Assembly (NCBI GenBank): GCA_002683405.1
Contig: NYTH01000050.1
Span: 35,302-99,301, forward strand
DNA: 64,000 nt
Reading direction: 5' to 3'
From: Salinisphaeraceae bacterium
GTDB lineage: Bacteria; Pseudomonadota; Gammaproteobacteria; Nevskiales; Salinisphaeraceae
In this document: positions 29,143 through 39,381 of the stretch, one piece after another
Layout of the letters: every line of letters begins with the position of its first letter
Position numbering within the stretch: position 1 is the stretch's first letter
The notes under the pieces: generated by a model
The model's input: the letters and a program-made list of their open reading frames with translations, nothing else
Database searches by the model: none
What the model was told of the DNA's origin: nothing
Program-made: the position numbers and the translations under genes

Positions 29143-30445
29143 TCGCCTGCTCCGCCAGGGTCGCAAAGGCGGCGGTGGCGGCCCGGAGGGTGGCGTCCAC
29201 CGCGTCGGCGTCATGCGCCGCGGAAACAAAGCCCGCTTCAAAGGCGGACGGCGCGAGATACACGCCCTGATCCAGCATGGCGTGAAAGAAGGCCTTGAAG
29301 CGCTCGGTATCGCAGGCTGCCACCTCGTCGAAACAGGTCACCGCCTCGCGCTCGGTAAAGAACAGGCCGAACATCGACCCTACCTGCTGCGTGCACAGCG
29401 CAATGCCGTGCTGGTCGGCGGCCGCCTCGAGCCCCTCGAGCAGCCCGCGCGTCGTGGCCTCTATTGTGTCGTGAAAGCCCGGTTCGCTGATGAGCTGCAG
29501 CGTGGCGATGCCGGCCGCCATGCCCATCGGATTACCGGACAGCGTGCCGGCCTGGTAGACGGGTCCGTCGGGTGCCAGCTGGTCCATATACCGCGCCTGC
29601 CCGCCGACTGCGCCAACCGGCATGCCGCCGCCCACGACCTTGCCGAGCGCGGTGACGTCCGGCGTGATGCCGTAGCGGGCCTGCGCGCCGCCAAGCGCCA
29701 CGCGAAAACCGGTCATCACCTCGTCGAACACAAGCAACGCGCCGTAGCGGTCACACAGGTCCCGCAACCCCTGCAGAAAGCCTTCGGCGGGCGGAATGCA
29801 GTTCATGTTGCCGGCCACGGGTTCGACCATGACGCAGGCGATGTCGTCCGGGTATTCGGCAAACGCCTGCTCGACCGACTCCAGGTTGTTGTACTCCGCA
29901 GTGAGCGTGTCGCGCGTGACCGCTTCCGGCACGCCGGGCGAGCCGGGAATGCCCAGCGTCAGTGCGCCGGACCCGGGTTTGACCAGCAGCGCATCCACGT
30001 GCCCGTGATAACAGCCGGCAAACTTGAGCACCTTGCTGCGCCCGGTGGCGCCGCGCGCCAGCCGCAATGCCGTCATGGCGGCTTCGGTGCCCGAATTGAC
30101 CATGCGGACCTTGTCTATTGACGGAATTCGCTCGCAGATCAGATTCGCAAGCGTGGTTTCCAGTTCGGTCGGGGCGCCGTAGGAGAGCCCGCGCGCCGCC
30201 TGCTTCTGCACCGCTTCCACCACGGCGGGATGGGCGTGACCGAGAATCAGCGGGCCCCAGGAGCCGACGTAGTCGATATAGCGGTTGCCGTCGGCGTCGA
30301 ACAGACAGGGTCCCTCGCCATGATCGATGAAGCGGGGCGTGCCGGTAACGCCGTTGAAGGCGCGCACCGGAGAATTCACCCCGCCGGCGATGACGGCGCG
30401 GGCCTGGGCGAACAGGGCTTCGGATCGGCTGGTTGAATATCCCAC
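29135..30445 (-). CDS. hemL: glutamate-1-semialdehyde 2,1-aminomutase
   Basis: PLP enzyme making 5-aminolevulinate in the C5 haem pathway. The 436-residue protein has [16 protein letters not shown] and the PLP lysine in [18 protein letters not shown]. The N-terminal [10 protein letters not shown] is typical. Gene order thiD-thiE-hemL is shared with pseudomonads. Its last 8 bases overlap the ftsY start. Haem supply also feeds the haem O/A enzymes encoded at 17.9-19.8 kb. Confidence 0.97.
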   Translation of the reverse strand: MGYSTSRSEALFAQARAVIAGGVNSPVRAFNGVTGTPRFIDHGEGPCLFDADGNRYIDYVGSWGPLILGHAHPAVVEAVQKQAARGLSYGAPTELETTLANLICERIPSIDKVRMVNSGTEAAMTALRLARGATGRSKVLKFAGCYHGHVDALLVKPGSGALTLGIPGSPGVPEAVTRDTLTAEYNNLESVEQAFAEYPDDIACVMVEPVAGNMNCIPPAEGFLQGLRDLCDRYGALLVFDEVMTGFRVALGGAQARYGITPDVTALGKVVGGGMPVGAVGGQARYMDQLAPDGPVYQAGTLSGNPMGMAAGIATLQLISEPGFHDTIEATTRGLLEGLEAAADQHGIALCTQQVGSMFGLFFTEREAVTCFDEVAACDTERFKAFFHAMLDQGVYLAPSAFEAGFVSAAHDADAVDATLRAATAAFATLAEQANG

Positions 30446-30491
30446 GAATCGATTGTCCGGCTGTAACGGCGGCCAGCTGCAGCGATCGACG

Positions 30492-31115
30492 TCAGCGTGC
30501 CGGCGGGCCGAAAAGCCCGGTGAAGCGCCGGCAGGTGTCCGTGATGTCTGGCTGGCCGAAAATGGCGCCGGCCACGGCCAGATAGTCCGCGCCGGCAGCG
30601 ATCAGTGCCGCGCCATTGTCCAAGGTAATGCCGCCTATGGCTACTACGGGGATGTTCAACTCGGCCCGGGCCCGCGTCAGCAGTTCGACCGCAGCCCCCG
30701 GGGCGTCAGGCTTGGTCTGGGAATCGAAGAACCGGCCGAAACTCACATAGCTGGCGCCAGCCTGCTGGGCGGCCCGTGCCAGATCGAGGCTGGCGTGGCA
30801 GGTAATACCAATAATTGCCTGTCTCCCGAGATGGCGGCGAGCCGCCGCCACGCCGCCGTCGCTCTGGCCCAGGTGAACACCGGCCGCGCCGCAGGCGCGG
30901 GCCAGCGCGATATCGTCATTAATGATGACGGCGCAATCGGATGCCTTGCGCACGGCGGTGACGATGGCGTGGGCGGTGGTCGCCGGCCGGCCGGTCTTGT
31001 CGCGGTACTGCAACCATCGGGCGCCGCCGCACGCGGCGCGGGCGGCGGCGCCGGCTTCCTCGCCCGGGGCAACCCATCGGGTATCAAGCAGCGCGTACAG
31101 CCCGCGGCTATGCAT
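30492..31115 (-). CDS. thiE: thiamine-phosphate synthase
   Basis: Joins the HMP-pyrophosphate and thiazole-phosphate moieties to thiamine monophosphate. The 207-residue TIM-barrel protein has WLQYRDKTG, then [31 protein letters not shown] and [11 protein letters not shown] chose ATG 31115 ([11 protein letters not shown]) because it fits the family; the frame runs upstream to 31337 inside thiD. It overlaps thiD by 8 bases, implying coupled translation. Confidence 0.95.
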   Translation of the reverse strand: MHSRGLYALLDTRWVAPGEEAGAAARAACGGARWLQYRDKTGRPATTAHAIVTAVRKASDCAVIINDDIALARACGAAGVHLGQSDGGVAAARRHLGRQAIIGITCHASLDLARAAQQAGASYVSFGRFFDSQTKPDAPGAAVELLTRARAELNIPVVAIGGITLDNGAALIAAGADYLAVAGAIFGQPDITDTCRRFTGLFGPPAR

Positions 31116-31938
31116 TCGGCGGGGTGCGCCGTCGGCGATCCGGCACGTGCTGGCCTGTGCCCGGCCGGAACGCGTGTTCCAGGCTGTTCCAGGTGTATTG
31201 CTGCGCCTGCTCGACGGCGGCCTGCGTCTCGGCGCCGCGCGCGATAAGAGCGGCACAGGCCGAGGCAAGCGTGCAGCCCGAGCCGTGGTAGCGATGCGGC
31301 AGCCGGGGCCAGGGATAGCGGGCCACCCGCTGGCCATCCCGGAAAAGCTGGTTGAATACCGTCTCGTCTTCGTGATCGGCGGCTTCGTCGGCGCCGGTAA
31401 TCAGCACCCAGGCGGGGCCGTCCGACAGGCGCTGCCCACAGCGAACAATGTCCGCATCGGCCGCTTCGCCGCACAGCAGGCGCGCTTCGGCGGCGTTGGG
31501 TGTCAGCAGTCGGCTCACCGGAAGCAGCGCATCCACGATTGCGCCGGCGACCGGGTCGTCGGCCAGCCGGGCGCCGCCACCGGCCTTGAGTACCGGGTCG
31601 GTGACCAGCGGCAGCGCCTGCCGCTGCGCGAAAGTCGCCAGCCACCGGGCCTGGCCCGCCGAGCCGATCAGGCCGGTCTTGATCGCCCGGATCGCGATGT
31701 CCTCGGCGAGCGTCTCGATGGCGGTCTGAAACAGGGTGTCGGGGACCGCGTCCACTCGATAGGCGTTGTGGGTGTTCTGAATGGTCGTGGCGGTCAGGGC
31801 AACCAGGGCGTGTGCGTCCAGCGCGAAAACGGCTTCTATATCCGCCTGCAGGCCGGCGCCGCCGCTGGGGTCAAGGCCCGAGCAGCAGAGCACCGGCGGG
31901 CGAACGTCTGCGGGATTCGGTTGAGGATAATGCGGCAT
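31108..31938 (-). CDS. thiD: hydroxymethylpyrimidine/phosphomethylpyrimidine kinase
   Basis: Ribokinase-fold enzyme that phosphorylates HMP twice for thiamine synthesis. The 276-residue protein carries SGLDPSGGAGLQAD near residue 20, IKTGLIGS, and the catalytic HGSGCTLASACAA. It is the first gene of the thiD-thiE-hemL run. No TPP riboswitch is recognisable in its upstream region. The 514-base region upstream contains a DnaA-box cluster. Confidence 0.95.
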   Translation of the reverse strand: MPHYPQPNPADVRPPVLCCSGLDPSGGAGLQADIEAVFALDAHALVALTATTIQNTHNAYRVDAVPDTLFQTAIETLAEDIAIRAIKTGLIGSAGQARWLATFAQRQALPLVTDPVLKAGGGARLADDPVAGAIVDALLPVSRLLTPNAAEARLLCGEAADADIVRCGQRLSDGPAWVLITGADEAADHEDETVFNQLFRDGQRVARYPWPRLPHRYHGSGCTLASACAALIARGAETQAAVEQAQQYTWNSLEHAFRPGTGQHVPDRRRRTPPNA

Positions 31939-32452
31939 GCTTGCGTGAGTTTTTGCACAGGCGGGCGACGCGTCCCGGTGTGGCTGAATGAGATTCGACG
32001 AAAGTGTAACCTGTCGCGGCGAGAATGATGCAAGTAACTGTAATTAAATAAATATTATCTTTTGGTTACAAATTGTCCGAAGTGGGCAAAGCCTTGATTG
32101 AAGGTCGCTAGACGCGCCGCGAAACAGGTCTGTCCACAAAGTTATCCACAAAACCTGTGAACAAGCGGCGTTTTCCCTTCAATGCCATGTGGTTAGCGAA
32201 AACAGGTGAAGCAGAATCTGGCTCAAGGGCTGCCGCCGACTAGGTTTATTCACATGGTCAGATCTTGGCCGGGCACGGTCCATGGAAACTGTCCGGATTT
32301 ACAGGTTATGCTCGAAAATTACCTAAATCATTGTTTTTATGAATATAAAAATCGTTTCATGAACTGTGTGAAGCGCTCACCATGACGGTGAAACTGGCTC
32401 AGTAGTTTCCGCAATCCGAAATTTGTGCACATTTTTATCCACAGGCGCCCCG
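31939..32452. other. gene-free region with DnaA boxes and AT-rich tracts (candidate origin or DnaA-titration site)
   Basis: No coding potential is seen in 514 bases. Exact TTATNCACA boxes occur at 32142-32150, 32246-32254 and 32435-32443, all in the same orientation. Near-matches are TGTCCACAA (32131-32139), TGTGAACAA (32156-32164, reverse) and TTGTGCACA (32423-32431). Two AT-rich stretches, about 32037-32075 and 32325-32360, could serve as unwinding elements. Family knowledge: this combination typifies bacterial oriC. dnaA, dnaN, gidA or rpmH are not nearby, so a DnaA-titration or reactivation locus is the alternative. Confidence 0.5.
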
Positions 32453-33283
32453 CTACGGGCTCTTCCCGGCTTGATAATGACGCTTGCATTCTGCTAGCAG
32501 AACCACTTCGGTGTGGAGGCCGCCGTCCGGGTTCAGCAGTAATCGTCGATACCCGGGAAGCGCCTCCGTATCTTCCGCAAAATCCCTGCTCTGACGGGCG
32601 AATTGACGGTGGGTCGACGGCGTGCACCACATCTCCAGCCCGCCATGCCGGTACGCGGCTGCCTGATGGACATGGCCGCACAAGAGCCCCTTCAGCCGCG
32701 GATTGCGCGCGCAGGCCTCCAGACAGGCCTCGGCATTGGCCAGACCGATTCGATCCAGCCACGCGCTGCCCACGGGCAAGGGCGGATGGTGCATGGCGGC
32801 CAGCTGCCATCGGGCAGGCGAGTTTGGGTCGGGCCGCCCCAGTTGCGCGATGGCGGTTGCGCCCAACCGCCCGCCATCCCGGCCGGGGTCGTGGGTATTC
32901 AGCAGATGCAGGGCCCAGTGCGGACCCAGCGCGCGCACATCGGGCCAGGACTGGTTGAAGACTCGCGCCATGCGGGCCGGATGATCATGATTGCCCGGGA
33001 GGACGTGCGTCTGTCTGCCGGTATCCGCGAGCAGCAGGCGCAGGCGCTCGTAGGCGGCCTTCTCGCCGTCGTGTACCAGATCGCCGGTGAGCAGCAGACC
33101 GGCCTCGACGGGCTCGTCACGCGCGATGACGTCCAGTATCGTTTTCAGACAGCCCCAGGTATCCCAGCCGGCCAGCGGCCGGCCCGGGCTGCGCGTCAGA
33201 TGCAGATCCGTGATCTGCAATAGGCGCACGGGCCGCGCCGCGGGTGGGCGGGGTGTCGATGATTTTTCCAGAGAGTGTTCCAT
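32453..33283 (-). CDS. cpdA: CpdA-like metallophosphoesterase (3',5'-cAMP phosphodiesterase family)
   Basis: Calcineurin-like phosphoesterase with metal motifs LLQITDLHL, LTGDLVHDG, PGNHDHP, MHHPPLPVGS and CGHVHQ. Both sequence and length (276 residues) resemble E. coli CpdA, which hydrolyses cAMP. Start at 33283 gives a CpdA-like short lead-in, but no ribosome site is visible. A GTG a few codons before LLQITD is an alternative. Its start codon overlaps that of the divergent methyltransferase (CATG, 33281-33284). Confidence 0.82.
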   Translation of the reverse strand: MEHSLEKSSTPRPPAARPVRLLQITDLHLTRSPGRPLAGWDTWGCLKTILDVIARDEPVEAGLLLTGDLVHDGEKAAYERLRLLLADTGRQTHVLPGNHDHPARMARVFNQSWPDVRALGPHWALHLLNTHDPGRDGGRLGATAIAQLGRPDPNSPARWQLAAMHHPPLPVGSAWLDRIGLANAEACLEACARNPRLKGLLCGHVHQAAAYRHGGLEMWCTPSTHRQFARQSRDFAEDTEALPGYRRLLLNPDGGLHTEVVLLAECKRHYQAGKSP

Positions 33284-33944
33284 GACGACAAAAACGCTGC
33301 AGCTGACCGACGAACTGCAATCGTATCTGCGCGGCGTTTCGCTGCGCGAACCGGCGCTGTTCGAATCGCTGCGACGCGAAACTGCGCAACGGTCCGATGC
33401 CCGCATGCAGATCGCGCCCGAGCAGGGCCAGTTCATGTATCTGCTGTGCCGTCTGATGGGCGTGCGCAACGCCATCGAGGTCGGCGTGTTCACGGGCTAC
33501 AGCAGTCTTTGGACCGCCATGGCGCTGCCGCCGGATGGCTGTCTGCTGGCCTGCGATGTCGACGGTGAAACAACCGCCATTGCCCGGGATTACTGGGCGC
33601 GCGCCGGTCTGGCCGACCGGATTGATCTGCGCATTGCCCCGGCGCTGGAGACCCTGGACGCCGAGGTCCGGGCCGGCCACGCCGGCCGCTTCGACTTTGC
33701 CTTCATCGATGCCGACAAGGCCGGCTACGAGGATTATTACGAGCGCTGCATGACGCTCCTGCGGCCCGGTGGTCTGATCGTGGTCGACAACACCCTCTGG
33801 GACGGCCGCGTGGCTCTGGAAGACGTCGACGACAACAGCACGGTGGCCCTCCAGCAATTCAATGCCGCCCGGCTGGGTGATGAGCGAATCGATCTGAGTC
33901 TGCTGCCGGTGGCCGACGGGCTGACGCTGCTGCGCAAGCGTTAG
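33282..33944 (+). CDS. SAM-dependent O-methyltransferase (class I, caffeoyl-CoA type)
   Basis: A 220-residue class I methyltransferase of the O-methyltransferase 3 (CCoAMT/COMT-like) family. SAM-binding motif I is IEVGVFTGYSSLWTAMALP. FDFAFIDADKAGYEDYYE contributes metal/substrate residues, and GGLIVVDNTLWDGRV follows. The physiological acceptor is unknown. ATG 33282 is preceded by AGAGAG at normal spacing. It is head-to-head with cpdA with overlapping start codons. Confidence 0.9.
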   Translation: MTTKTLQLTDELQSYLRGVSLREPALFESLRRETAQRSDARMQIAPEQGQFMYLLCRLMGVRNAIEVGVFTGYSSLWTAMALPPDGCLLACDVDGETTAIARDYWARAGLADRIDLRIAPALETLDAEVRAGHAGRFDFAFIDADKAGYEDYYERCMTLLRPGGLIVVDNTLWDGRVALEDVDDNSTVALQQFNAARLGDERIDLSLLPVADGLTLLRKR

Positions 33945-33970
33945 GGCGTGTTAACCCGCCCTGGGGCGGC

Positions 33971-35431
33971 TTAGCCGCCGTACTGGAAATCGTCCTCGGA
34001 GAACATGTCGGCGTCGATTTCGCGGGCCACCACGACGCGGTTGCGGCCGTTCTTCTTGGCGTCGTACAGGGCCGAATCGGCCTGTTCGAGCAGCCGCTCC
34101 GGCCCCTGTTCCGAGGTGGGCAGCAGCGAGGCCGCCCCCACGCTCATCGTCAGCCTGCCGGTGGGGCTGTCGGGATGCTGGATCTGCTTTTCGGCCAGGG
34201 CGTTGAGCAGGCGGTTTCCCAGCGCCTTGACGTCGGCCAGGCTGGACATGGGCGACACGATCACGAACTCTTCACCGCCATAGCGCGCCACGAAGTCGCC
34301 GGCCCGGCGCAGCGTATCGCGCACCACCTCAGCCACATCCTGTATGGCGCGATCGCCTTCCGGGTGGCCGTAGCGGTCGTTGTATTTCTTGAAATGGTCG
34401 ATATCGAGCATGATCAGGCCAAGCTGGGTCTGTTCGCGACGCATGCGCCGCCACTCCAGCTCCAGCTTCTCGTCGAAAGCACGCCGATTGGGCAGCCCGG
34501 TGAGCGAATCCGACCGCGATTGCTCCAGCAGCTTGTCCGCCCGCTGATGATGCGAACTGATGTCGCGGCCGGTGCAGGCCAGCCGCCGCAGGCCGTCGTC
34601 GGTGAACATCGGGCGCGCCTTGATTTCGATCAGGGCGCCGGTGTGCGCCAGCGGCCACTGACGCACCGCCTGTCCCTTGCGCAGGGCCTCGTCCACCAGC
34701 AGGTTGGCCTGCGCCTTGCGCACGGCGAATATCGATTCGAGGCTGGACTCGCTGTCGTGGGTCAGCAGCCGGGTGGCGCTGTTGGCCTCGCCGATATGGG
34801 TATCGGGGCTCAGTACGGTAAAGATCAGATCGTCCGAGTCGTCGGCCAGCTGCGAGAAGACGCTCAGGCGCTGGCGTAGCTGCAGGTGGCCCTCCAGCAG
34901 GGAATAGCCGTACAGGCTGATGAACGTGGAGAAGCCGAGCGTCCAGGCGGCGCCCGAGGCAAAGCCGGGATCCACCGCCCAGGCGCGCAGGCCGATGACG
35001 ATCAGCCCGGTCAGTGACGCCAGCGCCAGCGCCGGCAGATACATGCGGCCCTCGCTCCGGAAGCCGGCGTCGAGCACCACCAGTATGAGTATCGCCATGC
35101 TCGGACAGCTGATGAGCGGGTCGCTGGGTAGGCCGACGAGCAGCGTCACGAGATCCACGCCGATCAGTATCTTGAAGAGCTTCGTGGACTCCGGATTGTC
35201 GCGAATGGCGACCGACAGAATGGCCACGGTGGCCACATAGGCCGCAATCAGCAGAAACACCAGCTTGGTGGGCAGCACGCCGGACAGCGTGGATTCGGCC
35301 AGCGCCACGTACGCCAGAATCGCGCCCGCGCTCAGATAGCGGACGACGAAGCGGGAGAAATGTTGCGGTGCGAGCACGTCGCGGGGCGAATGTCGCCCGG
35401 CGCGAATGCTCTGCATCTTCTGATCGTTCAT
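33971..35431 (-). CDS. membrane diguanylate cyclase (GGDEF) with PAS-like domain
   Basis: Synthesises cyclic di-GMP. The 486-residue protein has about five to six membrane segments in residues 28-175. A PAS-like sensor follows (about 190-300, ending RRLACTGRDISSHHQ), then the GGDEF domain from SLTGLPNRRAFDEKL. The active site is GGEEF (RYGGEEFVIVSP), and the allosteric inhibitory site RAGD lies five residues before it, so product inhibition is expected. The input signal is unknown. A 26-base gap separates it from the convergent methyltransferase. Confidence 0.93.
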   Translation of the reverse strand: MNDQKMQSIRAGRHSPRDVLAPQHFSRFVVRYLSAGAILAYVALAESTLSGVLPTKLVFLLIAAYVATVAILSVAIRDNPESTKLFKILIGVDLVTLLVGLPSDPLISCPSMAILILVVLDAGFRSEGRMYLPALALASLTGLIVIGLRAWAVDPGFASGAAWTLGFSTFISLYGYSLLEGHLQLRQRLSVFSQLADDSDDLIFTVLSPDTHIGEANSATRLLTHDSESSLESIFAVRKAQANLLVDEALRKGQAVRQWPLAHTGALIEIKARPMFTDDGLRRLACTGRDISSHHQRADKLLEQSRSDSLTGLPNRRAFDEKLELEWRRMRREQTQLGLIMLDIDHFKKYNDRYGHPEGDRAIQDVAEVVRDTLRRAGDFVARYGGEEFVIVSPMSSLADVKALGNRLLNALAEKQIQHPDSPTGRLTMSVGAASLLPTSEQGPERLLEQADSALYDAKKNGRNRVVVAREIDADMFSEDDFQYGG

Positions 35432-35584
35432 GGTGCGAATCTAACCCAAGGTGCCGAGACACGCGTCCACCGGTTTGCCCTGCGGTAGTGGTGCAACGGC
35501 AAACGGCATGATCCGGTGCAGGCGATGAAGTTAACGCGTCACGCAGCGCCTGCCAACCGCGTCATCGCGGCATTCATCAGCGGT

Positions 35585-36436
35585 TCAGTCCTGCATCGGC
35601 AGCGCCAGATTTTTCCATATGGCCTGAACGGGCCGTGCCTGATTAAGGGTGTAGAAGTGCAGACCGGGGGCGCCTGCTTCCAGCAGTCGCTGTGCCAGGC
35701 GGCTGACGACCTCCTCGGCGAAGTCCGTTTGCGCGGCCGGGTCGTCGGCCAGGCTGTCCATCTTCAGCCGAACCCAGCGCGGGATGTCCGCCCCACACAG
35801 CTCCGAAAAGCGGGCGACCTGCCGGAAATTGGCCAGCGGCATGACCCCGGGCACGACCGGGATATCCACGCCGGCTTTTTCCAGCTGGTCAACGAAGTGG
35901 AAATAGGCGTCGGCGTTGTAGAAATACTGGGTCATGGCGGAGTCGGCGCCGGCCTTGACCTTGGTCACGAAATGCCGGATGTCGGCTTCGGGGGAGGGGG
36001 CTTCCGGATGAAATTCCGGGTAGGCGGCCACTTCGACGTGAAAGCGGTCGCCAAAAGCCTCGCGAATGAACGCGACCAGTTCGCTGGCGTAGGCAAACTC
36101 ACCGGTTTCGGTCTGGCCCGGGACCACATCGCCGCGCAGCGCCACGATGCGGTCCACGCCGAGCGCGGCATAGTCCTCCAGCAGGTCGCGGATGCGTGCG
36201 CGCGTCGTGCCGATGCAGGACAGGTGCGGGGCCGTGGCAATACCGGTTTCCCGTCGCGTGGCGGCCACGGTTTCCCGGGTGCCTGCCTGGGTTGAGCCGC
36301 CGGCGCCGAAGGTCACCGAAAAGAACTTGGGGCCCAGCGCCGCGAGCTCGCGGCGCACCCGCCCAAGCCGGTCCGCGCCCTTGGGGCCCTTGGGCGGAAA
36401 GAATTCGAAGGAGAAGGCGTTCGGGTGTTGTGTCAT
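35585..36436 (-). CDS. metF: 5,10-methylenetetrahydrofolate reductase
   Basis: FAD enzyme supplying 5-methyl-THF for methionine synthesis. The 283-residue protein starts with the typical FSFEFFPPKG and includes SVTFGAGGSTQAGT, HLSCIGTTRARI and ALRGDVVPGQTE. TQYFYNADAYFHFVDQ is also diagnostic. It forms a same-strand metK-ahcY-metF series covering the activated methyl cycle; spacing to ahcY is 75 bases. Confidence 0.96.
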   Translation of the reverse strand: MTQHPNAFSFEFFPPKGPKGADRLGRVRRELAALGPKFFSVTFGAGGSTQAGTRETVAATRRETGIATAPHLSCIGTTRARIRDLLEDYAALGVDRIVALRGDVVPGQTETGEFAYASELVAFIREAFGDRFHVEVAAYPEFHPEAPSPEADIRHFVTKVKAGADSAMTQYFYNADAYFHFVDQLEKAGVDIPVVPGVMPLANFRQVARFSELCGADIPRWVRLKMDSLADDPAAQTDFAEEVVSRLAQRLLEAGAPGLHFYTLNQARPVQAIWKNLALPMQD

Positions 36437-36511
36437 TGTCTTGCGCGCCAGACAGACGCGGCGCCGGGCGATGGCCGCCCGGCGCCGCTGGTTTCGGCCG
36501 GCTGCCGCGGC

Positions 36512-37930
36512 CTAGTAGCGGTAGTGGTCCGGCTTGTAGGGGCCGGCCTTGGGCACGCCAATATAGTCGGCCTGTTTGTCGGACAGCTCGGTCAGGCGGG
36601 CGCCGATGCGTTCCAGATGCAGCCGGGCCACCTTCTCGTCGAGATGCTTGGGCAGCACATAGACCTCGTTGCCGTACTTCTCGCCATGACAGAACAGCTC
36701 GATCTGCGCCAGCACCTGGTTGGTGAAGCTGTTGGACATCACGAAGCTCGGATGCCCGGTCGCGCAGCCCAGGTTCACCAGACGACCTTCGGCCAGCAGG
36801 ATGATGCGCTTGCCGTTCGGGAAGATGATGTGGTCGACCTGCGGCTTGATGTTTTCCCACTCGTAATTCTTGAGCGAGGCGACGTCGATTTCGTTGTCGA
36901 AATGGCCGATGTTGCAGACGATGGCCTGGTTCTTCATGCGCTCCAGATGATCGTGGGTGAGCACCTGGAAGTTGCCCGTGGCGGTCACGAAGATATCGGC
37001 GGCCTCGACCACGCCGGGGTCATCCAGGTTGACCACGCGATAGCCTTCCATGGCCGCCTGCAGGGCGTTGATGGGGTCGATTTCGGTCACCCAGATGGTG
37101 GCGCCCAGGCCCTTGAGCGACTGCACCGAGCCTTTGCCCACGTCGCCGTAGCCGGCCACGATGGCCACCTTGCCGGCCACCATCACGTCGGTGGCGCGCT
37201 TGATGCCGTCCACCAGGGATTCGCGACAGCCGTAGAGGTTGTCGAACTTGGACTTGGTGACCGAGTCGTTCACGTTGATGGCCGGGAAGGTCAGCGTGTT
37301 GTTCTTCTGCATCTGGTAGAGACGCAGCACGCCGGTGGTGGTTTCCTCGGTCACGCCCTGGATGGCTTCCTTGCGCTTGCTGTAGTAGCCGGGCTGTGTG
37401 TCCAGGCGCTTGCGGATCGACTTGAACAGCGCCACTTCCTCGTCGCTGCCGGCATTGTCCAGCACGGAGGCGTCCTGCTCGGCCTTGGTGCCCAGCACCA
37501 GCAGCATGGTGGCGTCGCCGCCGTCGTCGAGAATCATGTTCGGCACGCCGCCGTCATGCCATTCCATGATGCGATGACAGTACTCCCAGTACTCGTCCAT
37601 GGTCTCGCCCTTGTAGGCGAACACGGGGATGCCCTTGTCGGCGATGGCGGCTGCGGCGTGATCCTGCGTGGAGAACACGTTGCAGGAAGCCCAGCGGACT
37701 TCCGCGCCGAGCGCCACCAGCGTTTCGATCAGCACGGCCGTCTGAATGGTCATGTGCAGCGAGCCGGCAATGCGGGCGCCCTTGAGCGGCTGATCCTTGA
37801 ACTCGTCGCGCAGCGACACCAGACCGGGCATTTCGGTCTCGGCGATCAGGATTTCCTTGCGGCCCCAGGGAGCCAGGGAAATGTCGGCGACGGTGTAGTC
37901 GTTGGTCAGTGTTTCGGCAGGTGCACTCAT
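36512..37930 (-). CDS. ahcY: adenosylhomocysteinase
   Basis: NAD-dependent hydrolysis of S-adenosylhomocysteine to adenosine and homocysteine. The 472-residue protein has the NAD-binding [18 protein letters not shown], substrate-site [12 protein letters not shown], and the C-terminal KPDHYRY. It is the long proteobacterial form with the ~40-residue insertion. It lies downstream of metK, separated by a repeat-bearing 116-base gap. No SAH riboswitch consensus is recognisable there. Confidence 0.97.
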   Translation of the reverse strand: MSAPAETLTNDYTVADISLAPWGRKEILIAETEMPGLVSLRDEFKDQPLKGARIAGSLHMTIQTAVLIETLVALGAEVRWASCNVFSTQDHAAAAIADKGIPVFAYKGETMDEYWEYCHRIMEWHDGGVPNMILDDGGDATMLLVLGTKAEQDASVLDNAGSDEEVALFKSIRKRLDTQPGYYSKRKEAIQGVTEETTTGVLRLYQMQKNNTLTFPAINVNDSVTKSKFDNLYGCRESLVDGIKRATDVMVAGKVAIVAGYGDVGKGSVQSLKGLGATIWVTEIDPINALQAAMEGYRVVNLDDPGVVEAADIFVTATGNFQVLTHDHLERMKNQAIVCNIGHFDNEIDVASLKNYEWENIKPQVDHIIFPNGKRIILLAEGRLVNLGCATGHPSFVMSNSFTNQVLAQIELFCHGEKYGNEVYVLPKHLDEKVARLHLERIGARLTELSDKQADYIGVPKAGPYKPDHYRY

Positions 37931-37957
37931 CGGTTACTCCTTGAAATTCTTGCTAAA

Positions 37958-38033
37958 GGCGCGAAAGCGCCACAGAGGCACAGAGAACGCGGAGGAGCGA
38001 GGCAAAAATCTCTGTGCCTCTGCGTCTCTGTGG
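37958..38033. repeat. compound palindromic repeat between metK and ahcY
   Basis: Left arm CCACAGAGGCACAGAGA (37970-37986). Its last 14 bases pair perfectly with TCTCTGTGCCTCTG (38009-38022), and a second partial copy TCTCTGTGG (38025-38033) follows. A separate hairpin GGCGC-GAAA-GCGCC sits at 37958-37971. The unit looks like a dispersed intergenic palindrome of the REP type; only one copy is visible in this window. Confidence 0.65.
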
Positions 38034-38046
38034 TTTCTTCCTGAAC

Positions 38047-39213
<1,167 letters not shown>

Positions 39214-39218
39214 AGGTT

Positions 39219-39250
39219 CTTCATCCTGTTATCCGGATAGGCGGATGAAG
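39219..39250. promoter_or_regulatory. 32-bp palindrome immediately upstream of metK
   Basis: Outer arms CTTCATCC (39219-39226) and GGATGAAG (39243-39250) flank a perfect inner palindrome TATCCGGATA (39230-39239); only the 3-base joints mismatch. In the metK transcript the hairpin would cover the likely ribosome site (GGATGAAG). It may be a repressor operator, for example for an ArsR-family SahR-type regulator, or a translation-blocking hairpin. Confidence 0.65.
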
Positions 39251-39381
39251 TATACCGGGCGCGGCCGCGGATTGCAGTGGTCGATGGGCCGCGTCCCGGC
39301 TATCGGCGACCGCCGGGACGCGGCTCGTGCGGACTGGCCGGGCCGCGCGAAACGCGGCGGCCGGCCTACCGGCTGCCTGGG

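Noticed and set aside
31939..32040. TPP riboswitch upstream of thiD
   Set aside because: Neither strand shows the CUGAGA or the GAU-rich thi-box core expected of a TPP aptamer.
37931..38046. SAH riboswitch upstream of ahcY
   Set aside because: The gap consists of the CAGAGG-type palindrome and a small hairpin; I could not find the conserved SAH aptamer core.
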